Positions 10,161-22,322 of a stretch of DNA of 64,000 bases are shown here, in pieces. The stretch comes from Cryptomeria japonica (Eukaryota; Streptophyta; Pinopsida; Cupressales; Cupressaceae): the NCBI RefSeq assembly GCF_030272615.1, contig NC_081405.1, forward strand, positions 156,569,454-156,633,453. The letters run 5' to 3'. A program made the translations under genes and the position numbers. The notes beneath the pieces are model-generated. The model was given only the letters and a program-made list of their open reading frames with translations. It was not told where the DNA came from and made no database searches. Positions within the stretch are counted from its first letter, which is position 1, and every line of letters begins with the position of its first letter.

Positions 10161-11433
10161 TGTAGCATCCTAAAATTGTGACACTTGCAATTTCGACTGC
10201 ATTTCGGTCTTCACGATGGCGACGCAACACGCAACCTGAATGGAGACCCCGAAACCTGATTATGACACAAAAAACTGCATTTTTCAAGCACCCTGGCCTG
10301 AACCTCCTTTGCACCCTGCTGTCCCGAGAGGTGGGACCAGAGCGCCCAGCGCCCTGGTCCTTCAGGACTAGGCTGCCCAGCACCCTGGTCCCCCAGGACC
10401 ATGGTGCCCAGCGCCCTGGTCCCTAGACCTATTTTGGGCCCGGTCTCCTATGGGGTCTCGGGTCTTTTTGTTTGCAAATTGGAAATTAACTTTCCTGGTC
10501 GGCCTAAGGTCGGGAAAATCAGTCTATTAACCCTAATTGACAAGTATATAAACTACATTTTTCCTCTCCCATTTGGGTAAGAAGAAGGACATATGTGTAC
10601 AAGCGTGGAAACTATACTCAAGCATTCAAGCATTCAAGCATTCATTCCAAGTCTCCATTCAAGGCTAAGTGTTGCATTCAAGACAAGGATTCAACCATTG
10701 AAGAGGAGATCACTTACAAAACATTACATGCTACAACATACAACATACAACAAACAACAACATCTATACCTTCGCACATAAGGATACAAACATCCTTACA
10801 ACAAGGTATTAGTACTTGTTTTACATTACATAAATTTACATTTACAGCAATTTCTCATTTCTTGGTTAATTCCAAAACCGGGGTTTGACCTAAAGGCAAA
10901 CCCCTAATCCCTAACCCCCCAATCATCTTCACTTTTCTGTGTGTAGGTTGCAGGTATGCGGCTGAAATTGAAGATCTGGAATCCTTGTGCAGAGACGAAC
11001 AGATCCCCCTTCGTTTCGCGGATTTTTCAGAGGACCGTGGCGCCGAGCGCCATCGTCCCGACAACTTTTGCTCAAATTTGTAGGACAACGCCGTATCGAC
11101 ATTTTATTGCTAATTCCAGGTCTGCAGCTTCATCCTATATCCCTATCTCAGTTTATAAGCGAATCTTTGTCACTTTCTATGCATTCCTAGCTTAATTCTT
11201 CTATCAACATTCTTTACAAAAGAGGGTAGCCTTGCTGTCTTAACCCTTGAAATGCATTTAGCATCCAATCTTGCATTGTGTGGGATTGGATCTTGTGGGT
11301 TTCAACCCCTCTTTTGAATGTAAATTCTCTCCCTTAAGTGAAAACCATCAACCCTAGCGCCCTCCCTTCTCTCTCCTTGGAGTTGGAAGAGGGGAGAGCA
11401 ACTAGGGTTCGATTGCGATTTTTCCGCTTTACA
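10161..11433 (+). repeat. E1 3' LTR
   Basis: Starts TGTAGCATCC, ends CTTTACA, and is followed by target copy AAGAG. It is about 92 bp longer than the 5' LTR, because the GC-rich segment 10295-10430 holds extra copies of the 'caccctggtcc…ggaccatgg' repeats. TATATAAAC is at 10545. Confidence 0.92.
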
Positions 11434-11756
11434 AAGAGACATGTTAATTTTATATAGAAGAGGCTTAGAGATTTTGAGGGTATTCTTTAATTAAGTGTCA
11501 TGTGCCTCTAGTAGGTACTCCTCCCTAGGAGAATCAGTTTGACACCTATATCTCTCAAATTGGTGTTGACATACCTGGGATGAGAGTACACATGGTTGAA
11601 TCAGGACATACTATTCCTACCGTCAATGCTTCTACCATTCCCCTGGGTTAGATTGGCATGTCTAGTATGTCCCTTACTTCTTCCATGGAAGCTTATACCA
11701 CTTATGTAAGTGCTAGTTTTGGTGCTAGTACTATCCCTGGTGGTGGTACTAGTCCT
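11434..11756 (+). pseudogene. E3 gag, middle remnant between two insertions
   Basis: A 323-bp piece between E1 and E2. On the plus strand it reads as broken Ser/Thr/Gly-rich sequence (…S-M-E-A-Y-T-T-Y-V-S-A-S-F-G-A-S…) that leads into the Gly/Pro-rich segment just after E2 (19188-19250), as expected for the linker before a gag domain. Its last five bases GTCCT pair with ATCCT at 19183-19187 as the E2 target duplication. Confidence 0.6.
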
Positions 11757-12836
11757 TGGCATGATGAAGATTGTAATGTGTTCATCATATCTTGTCATTG
11801 ATGAAACACTCACACACACATATGATTATATTGACTACCAGTATAACTTCAATTATTTAAACTATCAACTAGCACCTTGTGTTAACTGGTATGTGCATAA
11901 GAGACAATCTGTGGTTATACTAAGTTGGCATCAAGATGAAGATCAAGATGGAGATCAAGCAGAGATTCAAGGACAATGGTTCATATGTTTTACTCAAACT
12001 GGTATTTTATTGATCCAACCAGTATTTGGTAATTTTTTGATGAGTTACCATATTCTGTGATGAGTTACTAGCAATGACTGCTTGGCGGTAATTTTTGTGA
12101 TGAGTTATGATCACTTGTCCAAATGCACTGCACCTAGGAAATTGTGTTATGATTTCTTAAGACTAACATGAAATCATAAGGTCTATATATTGACATTGCA
12201 ATGAATTATTTGATAGAGTAAAAGTGTTATGTTATGTGCAAAGGTAAAGAGAGTTAAGTTGCTGAGTATGCAGAAGAGAAGAGTTGAATATGTTTAGAAG
12301 GATCTGATCAAGCAAGTATTGTGCTACTCAGAACAAATCAAACCATTCTTATTGTTTTCTAACAATTACAATAGAATCAAATCCCCTAACCGAGTAAGCT
12401 CTAGCAAGCTTCAAAGTATAAATCCTCTAACAAGGTGATCCATTAGTTTGGATTTAGAAATCCTCCATCGAGGTTACTCCTAACAGGGTACTACCTTTAA
12501 CAGGGTATAAGATTCTAATCAAGCTTTGGGATCTCTAACAAGATTCACTCCTAATAGAGCACTTTGTAGACCTTAACTGGTGAGTTATCTATTACTGCAA
12601 ATAGTTAACTTGTGAGTTCCATCTCGCCATGGTTTTTACCTATTTGGGTTTTCCACATACAAACACTTGTGTTATGGTGGATGCTTTACTTTTTGTGGAT
12701 GTTGTTATATCATTTTGGATTGCATGCATTATGTATAAAAGCTTTGTGAAGTTCATCTATCGGTTAGTGTTTGAAGTAGTTTTATTTTTGGTGTCATTGA
12801 TTCATCCCCCCCTCTCAGTTCTTTTAAAGTCCATCA
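11757..12836 (+). repeat. E2 5' LTR
   Basis: Aligns throughout with 18078-19182: shared starts around 'atgatgaa', the block 'gatgaaacactcacacacac', and the end 'cccccctctcagt…aagtccatca'. Many point differences and small gaps show it is older than the E1 LTR pair. Confidence 0.85.
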
Positions 12837-12838
12837 AT

Positions 12839-12851
12839 TGGTATCAGAGCC
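12839..12851 (+). other. Primer-binding site (initiator Met tRNA)
   Basis: TGGTATCAGAGCC begins two bases after the LTR end. This is the well-known complement of the 3' end of plant initiator-Met tRNA. Confidence 0.9.
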
Positions 12852-12897
12852 TAACTTCGTTCAAGCCTAATCACTTAGAAGGGAGCCTTAAAACCAC

Positions 12898-14193
12898 CAT
12901 GGGGCACATGAGCTACTTCAAGATGGCTAGAGAGCTAGAAGCTAGCAGAAATAAGCTTGAAACCCTTAGGGTCAAACTGAAAGCTTCATAAGTCAAAAGG
13001 AGAGAGCTAATTAAAAAATTGTTAGAGATATCTGATAATAGCTCTTCAGATGAAGCCAATATTGATTCTTTAGCAGAGGAAGTTGAAAAATAAATGGTGA
13101 GAAACTGAATCTAAGGAGAGAGCTAGAAGGTCTCACTATCCGCATGAGTCAAGAACTAGAAGCCAAAAGAGCTGCTAAAGATATTTTCAAGGAAAGAGAT
13201 CAAGAGATTGCCAATATCAAGTGGGAAAATGTCACTATGCATGAGCATTTGGTTGCTGAAAGAGAAGAAAAGGAGAACCTATATCTAGATCTTGAGCTTG
13301 CATCATCTCGAAGAGAGAACCTATCAAAGCATAATGAATATCTCACCAAACAACTTACTAAAGCTAATGAGAAATTGGAGAAGTTTAACAGAAGTTATAC
13401 CATGCTGGAAGAACAAATTCAATCACAAAGAATGAAGGGTGATATCTCTGGACTTGGTTTTCACACATTTGGAAAAGGTGAATCCTTCGGTACAAAGAAC
13501 AACATTCCTAAGAACAAATCCGCTCCTAAGATCAATAATCCTACCAGTAAGAAGGTCTTTAAACCTATTTGTTTTATTTTCCATAAACCTGGTCACACTA
13601 TAAATGTTTGTAGAAACAAACCTAATAGAAATTCAAGTTACAATACTAATGCTAGGTATGCGTCCAAGAAATTTGAAGGTCATTGCTTCACATGTGGAAT
13701 GTATGGACATAGATCTGTTGAGTGCAGATATGGAGCAAACAATCCTATACCACACATGCATCCAAGACCAAATGGTGTCCGGATAAGGAATTTTGACAAC
13801 TGGGTAAACCTGAACTGGCAAAGACCCTACGCCAATCGGTTTAGTCCATTTGAGATGGAAAAGGTAACAAATGTTATTTGCAACATCTGTAATAACTTTG
13901 GTCATGTGGCTATGAACTACAAAAGAAGAATAGGAAGAGGCAATGCATGACCTTGGAGATCATCTGGTATGGTCTGTTATCACTATAACAAACCATGGCA
14001 CTTAGCAAAATTCTGTAGATCCAGAAATAGCAAACCGGTCAATTCTTCTAAGGATCAGAAAGGAAAGCAGAAAGTTAATGCTGAAGAAACTAGACAAGAA
14101 ATGAATCAGATTTGGAAGAAGAAAAGTGATGACTCACCTGGAGAAGAAATTGTTCCTTCACCTAGTGAAGAGAACCATGCATCGGTGAATTAA
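12898..14193 (+). pseudogene. E2 gag-like ORF1: coiled coil plus four zinc knuckles
   Basis: Begins at ATG 12898, is broken by a stop at 12989 and by others near 13090, is open at 13144-13950 (268 codons), has a TGA at 13948 and stays in frame to 14193. The first half is a Glu/Lys-rich heptad-like coiled coil. The second half has four CCHC-type knuckles starting near 13570, 13684, 13879 and 13975. The first has lost a Cys (C-F-I-F-H-K-P-G-H), the third ends in Tyr instead of Cys, and the fourth has Tyr for the second Cys. No classical capsid domain is evident. It is homologous in layout to ORF1 of E4 and E6. Confidence 0.75.
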
Positions 14194-14645
14194 GCCTTTT
14201 TAATATAGCTAAGGGGAGCTTAACGGTCAAATTACCTCCGGACCCCTTGAGAAAATGAGCGGTAAGAGAATTTTGAAGCATGAAATTTTGGTAGCCTTTT
14301 GTCAATATGTTATCAACTAGTTTTCTCCTTGAGCGATGAAATTAGAGTTTGTAACCCTAATGAGCGAGCATTAAATGCAGTAGGTGAAAAGGATAAAAGA
14401 GAGTTTTTACTTTGTCATTTTTACCCTAATGCATTCAAGAAAGAAATTGGAGCACTTGCTGAGCTGAGAAAGATTGTTTTGCTGTCAATTACTGAATTGC
14501 TTTGTGATTTGTGCAATTAAGCTGAATTGAAGGTTGCAGAAGGTCGAACTAGTGTGCATTTGGGCATTTCAATAGGTAAACGGGGCAACGTGCGTGAAAC
14601 AAGGTATTTCTTTGAACATCCTACTTTGAATCTTATTTATTTGGA

Positions 14646-17600
14646 ATGGCATCAACTTCAAAGAATGTAGAGAGGTTAATAATTACTTTTGAGCCTATGG
14701 AAGCTATAGAGGTAGAACAAATTGTGTCGTATAATACATTGTCACAAGTTCTGAGTGGAGTTTTGGTCAAAGGTGATTTATCTAGTTATATTGACTGCAA
14801 GATAGAAGATCTAGGATCTCTATACATTTATACTCAATTGAAATCACTTTGTGATGAGAATGGAAAGATTGAAACAAAGTATGCTAAGGTTTTTGAAAAG
14901 TGTTTTCATAATGCCGCTTACTTTCTTGAAGATTTTGAGGAAGAGCATATCAGAATCATTTTGAGTCAAGTTCATGGAGAGAACATGTATTTAGAGAGAA
15001 CTCACACAATAACTAAGGAAGCCATTCAGGCTATAACTGGTTATTTCTCAACCGATAAAGTAGTTGTTCTCAAACAAATTTCAAAAGACATGGTATTCTC
15101 TTCAACTGGTTCTACTTCTGATAAGAATTCATTCTCTATCAACAATATTAGAGAGCCTACAGTGAAACTTAGCAGCGATGGTGATAGGCTATCGAGTATT
15201 TTACTCTAGCAGACTTAATAGTGTTCCATCTGTAGCAATTCATACAGCTCACAGAATGATTGTTGATAATGCAAATTATGATCTCTATGAAGCCATCAAA
15301 AGGAAATTATTTCAAAATTTATAATCTATTAAAAAGGACAACAATCAAAAATTCAAGTATGGTCATCTATTGGTTGGTCTATTCTTCTATTTCCAGAATT
15401 TTCTACTGAGAATTGGAGAGATTGAGTGGTCAAAAGACCTACCAGTCACTGCACAAATCAAGAACAACATTAAGGTTGTAAAGAATACTTTCCCTGCAGC
15501 CATGAATAAGTATTTTAATAAATTTCAGAAAAAGATGAGCATGAGAATGAGACTACCAGAAGATGTGGTAAGGTACTTTGCAAAAGACATAGTCTTTACT
15601 GTTACCACTGACTATTGCTTGATGCAAGCAATTCAGCCAAGAGAAGAAGAGATGGAAGACATGAGTTATGAGGTGAACTATGATCTACTGGTTGGTTATG
15701 CTAATACCCTATTAGCATCTCCCAAAGATAAAAAAGAAGGCAAAATTGGACATTGTGGCAGTCCAAGATGCACAATCAGAAACCATTAATACTCCTATTA
15801 CTAATGTGAAAGGAAAGAAAAAGAAAACTGACTCACCTCCAGTGATAAAGACTACAAGGGTGACTTGGAGTGTCCTAACCAAAAAGGAACCGACACCTAA
15901 AGTATATACAAAGAAGGAGAATGCACCAAAGAAGAGAAATTGAAAACTTATTCTCCAACCAGAATTTGAAGGTTCAAATACTAAAGAAGAACCTAAGAAG
16001 GTGAATGGTACAAGTAGAGTAGCAAAAATAGTTAAGGAAATGCCAAAGGAAACTGTGCCTATTGATATAGAATCTTTCAAGCCTAAAACCCATTTTGAAA
16101 GAACAATGAAGACACTAGAGAGGAATAAGTTTGACAATGTCAAAGAGCATTTTGATTCCTTCACTGTAAATGAGAAAGAGTAATTCATTCAATAGGTAAT
16201 CACTCATTTGTGTCATTAGTAGATATCCACATGAACTGGAAAAGGATATCTCAAATTTTTTGTACACTATTCTTTTAGATAAATGGGAGAAAGCTATAAA
16301 ATTAGAAAAAGAAATCATTGATGAGGTATTTGTACAATATTTTCCTGAACTTTCTAGAGATGATATTAGTACTTTAGTCGCTCGATACAAATCTCAATTT
16401 ACATTCAAAGCAAGAAGACTAAAGTTACTCAGTGGAAGGAGGGAAATTATTGAAACTGAGACCCATCAAATAGCTTGTGAAATCAAAAGAATGGAAGAAC
16501 TCATCCAATCCTCTATGATTGAGGATAATGTTGTTGATGATGTTAATCAATCGAAAATGGATGAAGAAGAGATTGTTCAAGCTGATGAGGTCTATCCTCT
16601 CAAGAAAAAGGATAACTCCATTATTCATATTGTTGGTGATGTTCAAGACACAAATGACCTATCTAGAGACAACACTGCACCAGATATGGAGCCTCCTGCA
16701 ATTACTGATGTACAGGTTACCTTAGTTGAGCAACTGGAAACTCAACTAAAAGTGGACAATCCACCAGAAACAGAACAACTGGAGAAACCCCAATCTCCAC
16801 TAGTCACTAAAGATAATAAGGAGTCTACTGAAAAGGTTGTCACATAGTCCTCTAAAAAGGAAATGGAGAAGAATCAAGATAAAGAAATCATTAAGGTTGT
16901 ATCCTCTGAACCAGCAAAGAAAAAACAACTTGATGAAGATGATGATGATTATTTAAGTATTTTAGGACCTATTGATATGAACAACCCGAATGTATCAAAA
17001 ATGATGAAGATTGCAAGTGTCATGCAATCTAGAGCGCATAAGAAGAGACTGAAAGAGAAAAGGGTTGAAGCTGAAATAATTCAGACTACAATAGATATTT
17101 TATCTAGTCTACTACTAGAAACATCTACAGCACATCTACCTACACCTATTAGAAAAATTGATCAGTTAGTTGTAGATGCATCTGATCAAATCAAGTCACT
17201 AGAAGATGCTTCTCAAATCTATGCTGAAAAGAGTCACAAAAAGAAGTATGGAGAAAAACTAGCAAAGGATATTGATAGTGGAAAAATGGCTCTATCACAC
17301 AATAAATATTTGTTGAACAATGCTATTAAAACGGGAGGAAAGTATCTTACTTCCATCTCTAACATTTCTTTCTTTTATTCTAAGATTTCAAAAAGACAAA
17401 CAGAAACCAAGCAAGAGCTAGAAAGGATATACAAGGCATATGTCCCACTTCAGGACTCTATATTTGTGTTTAGCAAATCTATAGATGATTGCATAATAGG
17501 TTGGATATCTATGATAATGAGAAGGAAAAGAGACTCCAGTATCTCAAGGAACTCAAGAGTCTTCTCACATCACAAGTAGACATATTATAGAGAGCCTACT

Positions 17601-17764
17601 CAAATGCAGAAGCTATCTTAGCAACTCCTAAAACCTGCACACTGGACTCAATGGAAGAATTTCATTCACAGCTGATGTCTACATTCAAGTATACTAAGAA
17701 CATGTTGGAGACATGGACCAATTCTTTATCACAATTTAAGCAAAGCTACAATGTTATTTTTATG
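14646..17764 (+). pseudogene. E2 ORF2, unknown protein of about 1,000 aa
   Basis: Starts with M-A-S-T-S like the copy at 43134 and runs through open pieces 14646-15209, 15370-15789, 15746-15943, 16001-16183, 16260-16847 and 16863-17579 with frameshifts and stops. Matches to the E4 copy include 'V-H-G-E…I-T-K-E-A-I-Q-A-I-T-G', 'F-K-Y-G-H-L-L-V-G-L' and the 'Q-K-K-M…R-L' block near 15525. The C-terminal third is charged, Lys/Glu-rich and probably coiled. The I-T-x-E-x-(I/V)…G pattern recalls plant mobile domain proteins, a weak resemblance only. Function unknown. Confidence 0.65.
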
Positions 17765-17837
17765 AGAATTTCTTATGCTTGAACTTTGATTCAAGTTTTT
17801 CAGTTCTTTGTGTGTATGATAAACACCTTGATACAAA

Positions 17838-17840
<3 letters not shown>

Positions 17841-17877
<37 letters not shown>

Positions 17878-17893
17878 ATATATATATATATAT
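17841..17893. repeat. (TC)n(TA)n microsatellite
   Basis: About 17 TC units followed by about 9 TA units in the 3' noncoding part of E2, upstream of two purine tracts 'aaagggggag' (about 17919 and 17977). Confidence 0.95.
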
Positions 17894-18077
17894 TGGTTTT
17901 TCAATTTGGCATTGTTGTCAAAGGGGGAGTAGAAATATGTATGTGTGTTTTTGAAAATTTTGTATAATGTATGAATTAAGGGGGAGTATGAGTATATGTG
18001 TAAATTTGTTGTGTATGCACACTTAGCGGTTGTAAAATTTTCTAAGTGTTGCCATCAATGCCAAATGGAGAGATTTT

Positions 18078-19182
18078 TGGAATGATGAACATTGTAATGT
18101 ATTAATCATATATTATCATTGATGAAACACTCACACACACATGATTATATTGACTACCAGTGTAACTTCAATTATTTACACTGTCAACTGGTATACTTAG
18201 TGGTTAATCTCTAACTGGTACCTTGTGATAACCGCTATGTGCATAAGAGACAATCTATGGTTATACTAAGTCGACATGAAGATGAAGATAAAGATAGAGA
18301 TCAAGCGGAGATTCAAGGACAACGATTCATATGTTTTACTCAAACCGATATTTGATTGATTCAACCGGTATTTGGTAATTTTGTGATGAGTTACCACATT
18401 TCATGTTGAGTTACTGGCATCAACTGCTTGGTGGTAATTTTTGTCATGAGTTATGATGACTTGTCCAAATACACTGCACCTAGGAAATTGTGTTATGATT
18501 TCTTAAGGCCGACATCAAATCATAAGGTCTATATATTGACATCACAATGAATTATTTGACAGAGTGAAAGTGTTATGTTATGTGCGAAGGTAAAAGGAGT
18601 TAAGTTGCAGAGTATGCAGAAGAGCAATGTTGAATACGTTTAGAAGGATCTGATCAAGCAAGTATTGTGCTACTCAAAACAAATCAAACCATTCTTATTG
18701 TTTTCTAACAATTATAACAGAATCAAATCCCCTAACCGGGTAAGTTCTAACGAGATTCAATGTATAAATCCTCTAATAGAGTGATCCATTAGTTTGGATT
18801 CAGAAATCCTCCACCGAGGTTACTCCTAACAGGGTACTACCTTTAACAGGGTATAAGCTTCTAATCAAGATTTGGGATCTCTAACAAGATTCGCTCCTAG
18901 CAGAGCACTTTGTAGACCTTAACTGGTTAGTTATCTATTAATGTAGATAATTAACTTGTGAGTTCCATCTCACCGTGGTTTTTACCTATTTGGGTTTTCC
19001 ACGTATAAACACTTGCATTATGGTGGATGCTTTACTTTTTGTGGATGTTGTTATATCATTTTGGATTGCATACATTGTGTTGAAAATCTTTGTTAAGTTC
19101 ATCTACCGGTTAGTGTTTGAAGTAGTTTTATTTTTGGTGTCACTGATTCACCCCCCCCTCTCAGTGCTTTTCAAGTCCATCA
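18078..19182 (+). repeat. E2 3' LTR
   Basis: Copy of 11757-12836. It is preceded by 'ccaaatggagagattt', a decayed form of the copia-like tract followed by TGTTGG. It ends 'aagtccatca' before target copy ATCCT (19183-19187). Confidence 0.85.
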
Positions 19183-20336
19183 ATCCTCATGTTATTGCTA
19201 GTGGAGGTGGTGGTACACGTGGTCCTCCACCCGCTTCACCTTCAAATGTCATTTTGAATACCATATTGTAGAACATGAATCAATTGCAATAGCAACTCAC
19301 AAACCACACATCTATCTCTAGCCATTCTTATTTGCCTACCTATTACCAAAAGAGCCCACTTGATTTGACTATGCCTAATGCTTTCCTTATCTAAGGGCTA
19401 AAGTGTTGAAATTTCATCGATTCAATGGAGATGATGATCCTAATGTGGATATCGATTCATTCATGACCATGTGTAGCAATTACCACAGTTTGGATTTTGT
19501 CTTGCTTAATATTTTCTCATGGTCCCTCATGGGAACTACATTAGAATTGTACAACTTGTTACCTGATCATTCCATTCAAACATTTGATCAACTTATGGAT
19601 TTGTTTCTCATAAAATGGTTCCAAGATAATATTGGTAGTAGGGTCACCATCATAGACCTTGTTTATTGTAAGAAAAAGCCAAACAAGAAGGTTATTGATT
19701 TTATTTCATGATACCAATCTATCTCTACTAGAATCCCCTTTGCCCTACCAGTTAGTGACTTGTAGACAATGTTTATCCAAAATTCATAGTTGGTATTAAG
19801 AGAGAATCTGTCCCTTAATTGATATCAAAAATATGCTAATCTACATTCTACTCACCGATTACTAGTATATGATGACTTAGTTTAGAGAGTTTGTTTGAAA
19901 CTTTCATACTAGTTCTTTTGGTAGCATGTCAATAGAAGGGTCTAGAAAGAACAAAGTTGTGGCTAATGTCATAGCTACACCACAAATAGTTGTTGCATAG
20001 GAACCATAATGTAATAGGGTACTCACAAAATTGAATGACTCCTATCTAAGCATAATGAAAAAGTTATTAAAGAAAAACCTTATAAACCTTCTAGAGATTA
20101 GACCTTTGCCTGATAATAGACCACACCTTCATTGGTATGATGGTTCAAAATTTTTGTTAATATCACCGCATTCCTAGACACGATACTGAATATTGTTATC
20201 ATCTTAGACACATAGTCAAAGATCACATTGATAATGGGGATATTAAGGTTGGTGAAAGGAAACATAAATATTATAAATTTGTTGATAAAATAAATAGTGG
20301 TTTGCAAATTTATACAAATCCTTTTCCTCTGTACTC
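19183..20336 (+). pseudogene. E3 gag domain, third piece
   Basis: After a Gly/Pro-rich linker, 19403-19711 encodes a gag domain clearly related to E1 (F-N-G-D-D-D-P…S-I-Q-T-F-D-Q-L…F-Q-D-N-I…T-I-I-D-L-V-Y-C-K). A degenerate finger remnant is near 20159 (H-R-I-P-R-H-D-T-E-Y-C), matching the E1 finger C579-C592. Frameshifts and stops (for example the one following 19708) make it non-functional. Confidence 0.8.
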
Positions 20337-20831
20337 ATGTCTAAATTCATCTTTGCATCATCTACAGATCCAACATCAAATGAGGGCCCTTATATTAATG
20401 TGGTTACTATCACTCCAATTTCACTACCCAGCCAAAAGATAAAAATCTCTGACATATCATTCATCCTTCTGGATACCCCATATTGTGGAGAGATTTCTCC
20501 TTCGTACATCCTTCCAAAGCTCAATGGTCAAACTATTGTGGGTGTAATGATTGATCCTTTGTGTAGATTCGATGTCATCACAGAGGAAACATTGTTTGTA
20601 AATGGATGGTATATACCAAGATATGATGAGTGTAATTCTACTTTGAGAATGCATAATGGGTTGTCTCTTTCTCCTTTGGGTAATACCACCTTGATGGTTC
20701 TCATGGGACCTAAGGCCCTTTCAACTATGTTCGTCGTCATTTCTAAATCAGATTTTTTTTACTACACTAGGTATTCCTTGGTTGGTAGTTATACTTCCCT
20801 CTCCAATTGGGCCTATACTTCCCTTTGGTGA
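20337..20831 (+). pseudogene. E3 retropepsin-like domain
   Basis: 164 open codons. The motif G-V-M-I-D73-P-L-C…V-I-T-E-E-x-L-F (Asp codon at 20553) aligns with G-V-L-I-D709-P-S-C…V-I-T-E-E-F-L-F of E1. The usual catalytic D-S/T-G is absent in both elements. Downstream G-x-T-L-M…Y-S-L-V-G corresponds to the E1 flap and second half. Confidence 0.75.
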
Positions 20832-22322
20832 CTTAATGTATACAATTTATTATCAATGTAAAATGAGGGAGTTGGCTCCTAAATCAATTCAACCTATCTG
20901 TTCTTTGCCTCTTCCTATATCAACTTTTTCTCCATCCATTCATGTGTTACAAGGAGTAGTCCCTTTTGCCTTTTCTTTGTCAAGGGCTAAGCTTAAACTT
21001 GTTCCTCCTAGTAGACCACCTCATCTGCCCAAGACTACACAACCTTCAATGGTGTCTTTGGTTCTTGTGACTGCACCTAGTGCAGAAAAGGGAAAGGAAC
21101 TCACACTGCCAAAGTCTATGGCTTTCCCTCCATTTGATCTCTTCATCCTAGTAGATATCCCCCATCCTATTAGATATGAGAAAGGAAAGCACTCCCCTTG
21201 TTAGTTTTTGTCACCACTAGCTTATACCTTTTAGCCTTTGATGGTAACCCTTGTTCCTCTAGTTACTTCTTCAGGAAATTGAGGAAGGGTACCTATGGCC
21301 ACGAATGTAGTGCCTATCTCAAGGGAACCTCCTACTTCATCAGTGGGGCATTCTTATGTGCCAAACATGGTCTCAAAGGCCTCTCCTATGGAGCATGATG
21401 CTCCTGAATCTTCACAAGATTTAACCCCTAATCACCATCTTTGTCACAATCAGTGTGTACATGAGTGTAAGAACCATCACCAAGTGATGGCTCAGGAACA
21501 TGATGTTTCCTTACAAACTAAAGATGCACCTTCGGCATCCATTTTTGTTACATCTATTTATGTTCCTTCGAATATTCCAACATATGTATCATCTTTGGTG
21601 TTCTTACCAGTCGCTTTTGGGACTCTTAAAGAACCTTCCCCCAAGAGGGTGCAGGTCTTCATTATGTCATCCCTGGAACTTCCTCTCATCACCTTGGTGC
21701 CTGGGGTACCTCCATTATCTTAGCCATTGGATATGTTGTAGACATAGGTGGTGTCTAGTTTTGCTTTTCTTAGTCCTCCTATTTTACAACCACTTCTTTA
21801 TTAGAACTTTCCTAGGGTCCTCCAACTTTCTACGATTGATAGGAGGCTAGTGCCTCCTTCACATCCTAAATGTAAGTTTGAGTAGGGCCCCATTCTAGAG
21901 TTTCATCAATGCAAATCAACTCAAGTATGTTCCTCAGTTGTATCTTTGACTACTTTTTTGTCTTTTTTTGTTTTCATTATTGAGAAGCCCCTGCCTTCTC
22001 CCAAGTTTGTCATTGCTCCTCTTACAAAGGTCAATAATTTGACTCCTATCTTGCCTCCTCAGATTGAGTCACCTACTTCATATACAGAGGCATGCTTGTT
22101 TGACTCTTTGGAGGAGATCTCGATGCTATCTACAATCTTCACCCAATTGTTGACTCTTGCCTCTTCTGATCTTGTGGACGTAGATGTTGAAGCTACCTCA
22201 TCCTTAGTTCTATTTTTGGTGACAAGCCTAGTATTTACCTTGCTTCTATTCCTCTCTGAGCTCGTCCTCCCTTCCCATATGATAGATTGGGAGGATGATG
22301 ATCTCCTAAGGGAAAACCTCTA
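20832..22322 (+). pseudogene. E3 polyprotein C-terminal tail, decayed
   Basis: A series of Pro/Ser/Thr-rich open stretches in changing frames (20782-21204, 21295-21723, 21946-22323) that take the place of the Pro-rich tail of the E1 protein. The last ends in an acidic I-D-W-E-D-D-D-L. No polymerase motifs seen. Confidence 0.5.

Larger units (their letters stand above)
3616..11433 (+). mobile_element. E1: complete LTR retrotransposon, gypsy/Tat-like, no polymerase
   Basis: A 7,818-bp element with LTRs 3616-4796 and 10161-11433, primer site at 4800, polypurine tract ending at 10160 and perfect 5-bp target duplications AAGAG at 3611-3615 and 11434-11438. The internal region holds one long gag-protease-like frame (5977-9420) and then about 740 bp of noncoding DNA. 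There is no reverse transcriptase, RNase H or integrase, so it must depend on a relative for mobility (known category: non-autonomous gag-only LTR elements). By eye the LTRs differ at roughly 40 sites apart from one length change, mostly transitions, so insertion is fairly recent. It sits inside the gag of E3. Confidence 0.92.
11757..19182 (+). mobile_element. E2: LTR retroelement with zinc-knuckle gag and unknown ORF2, no polymerase
   Basis: A 7.4-kb element bounded by LTRs 11757-12836 and 18078-19182, with an initiator-Met primer site, a degenerate polypurine tract just before 18078 and a 4-of-5 target duplication (GTCCT/ATCCT). The interior holds gag-like ORF1 (12898-14193) and a long ORF2 (14646-17764) that is related to ORF2 of E4 (61672 on) and of the minus-strand copy (43134-38640). 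Although both LTRs are present there is no reverse transcriptase, integrase or protease. LTR ends and tract resemble Ty1/copia elements, which is an inference. Confidence 0.85.
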
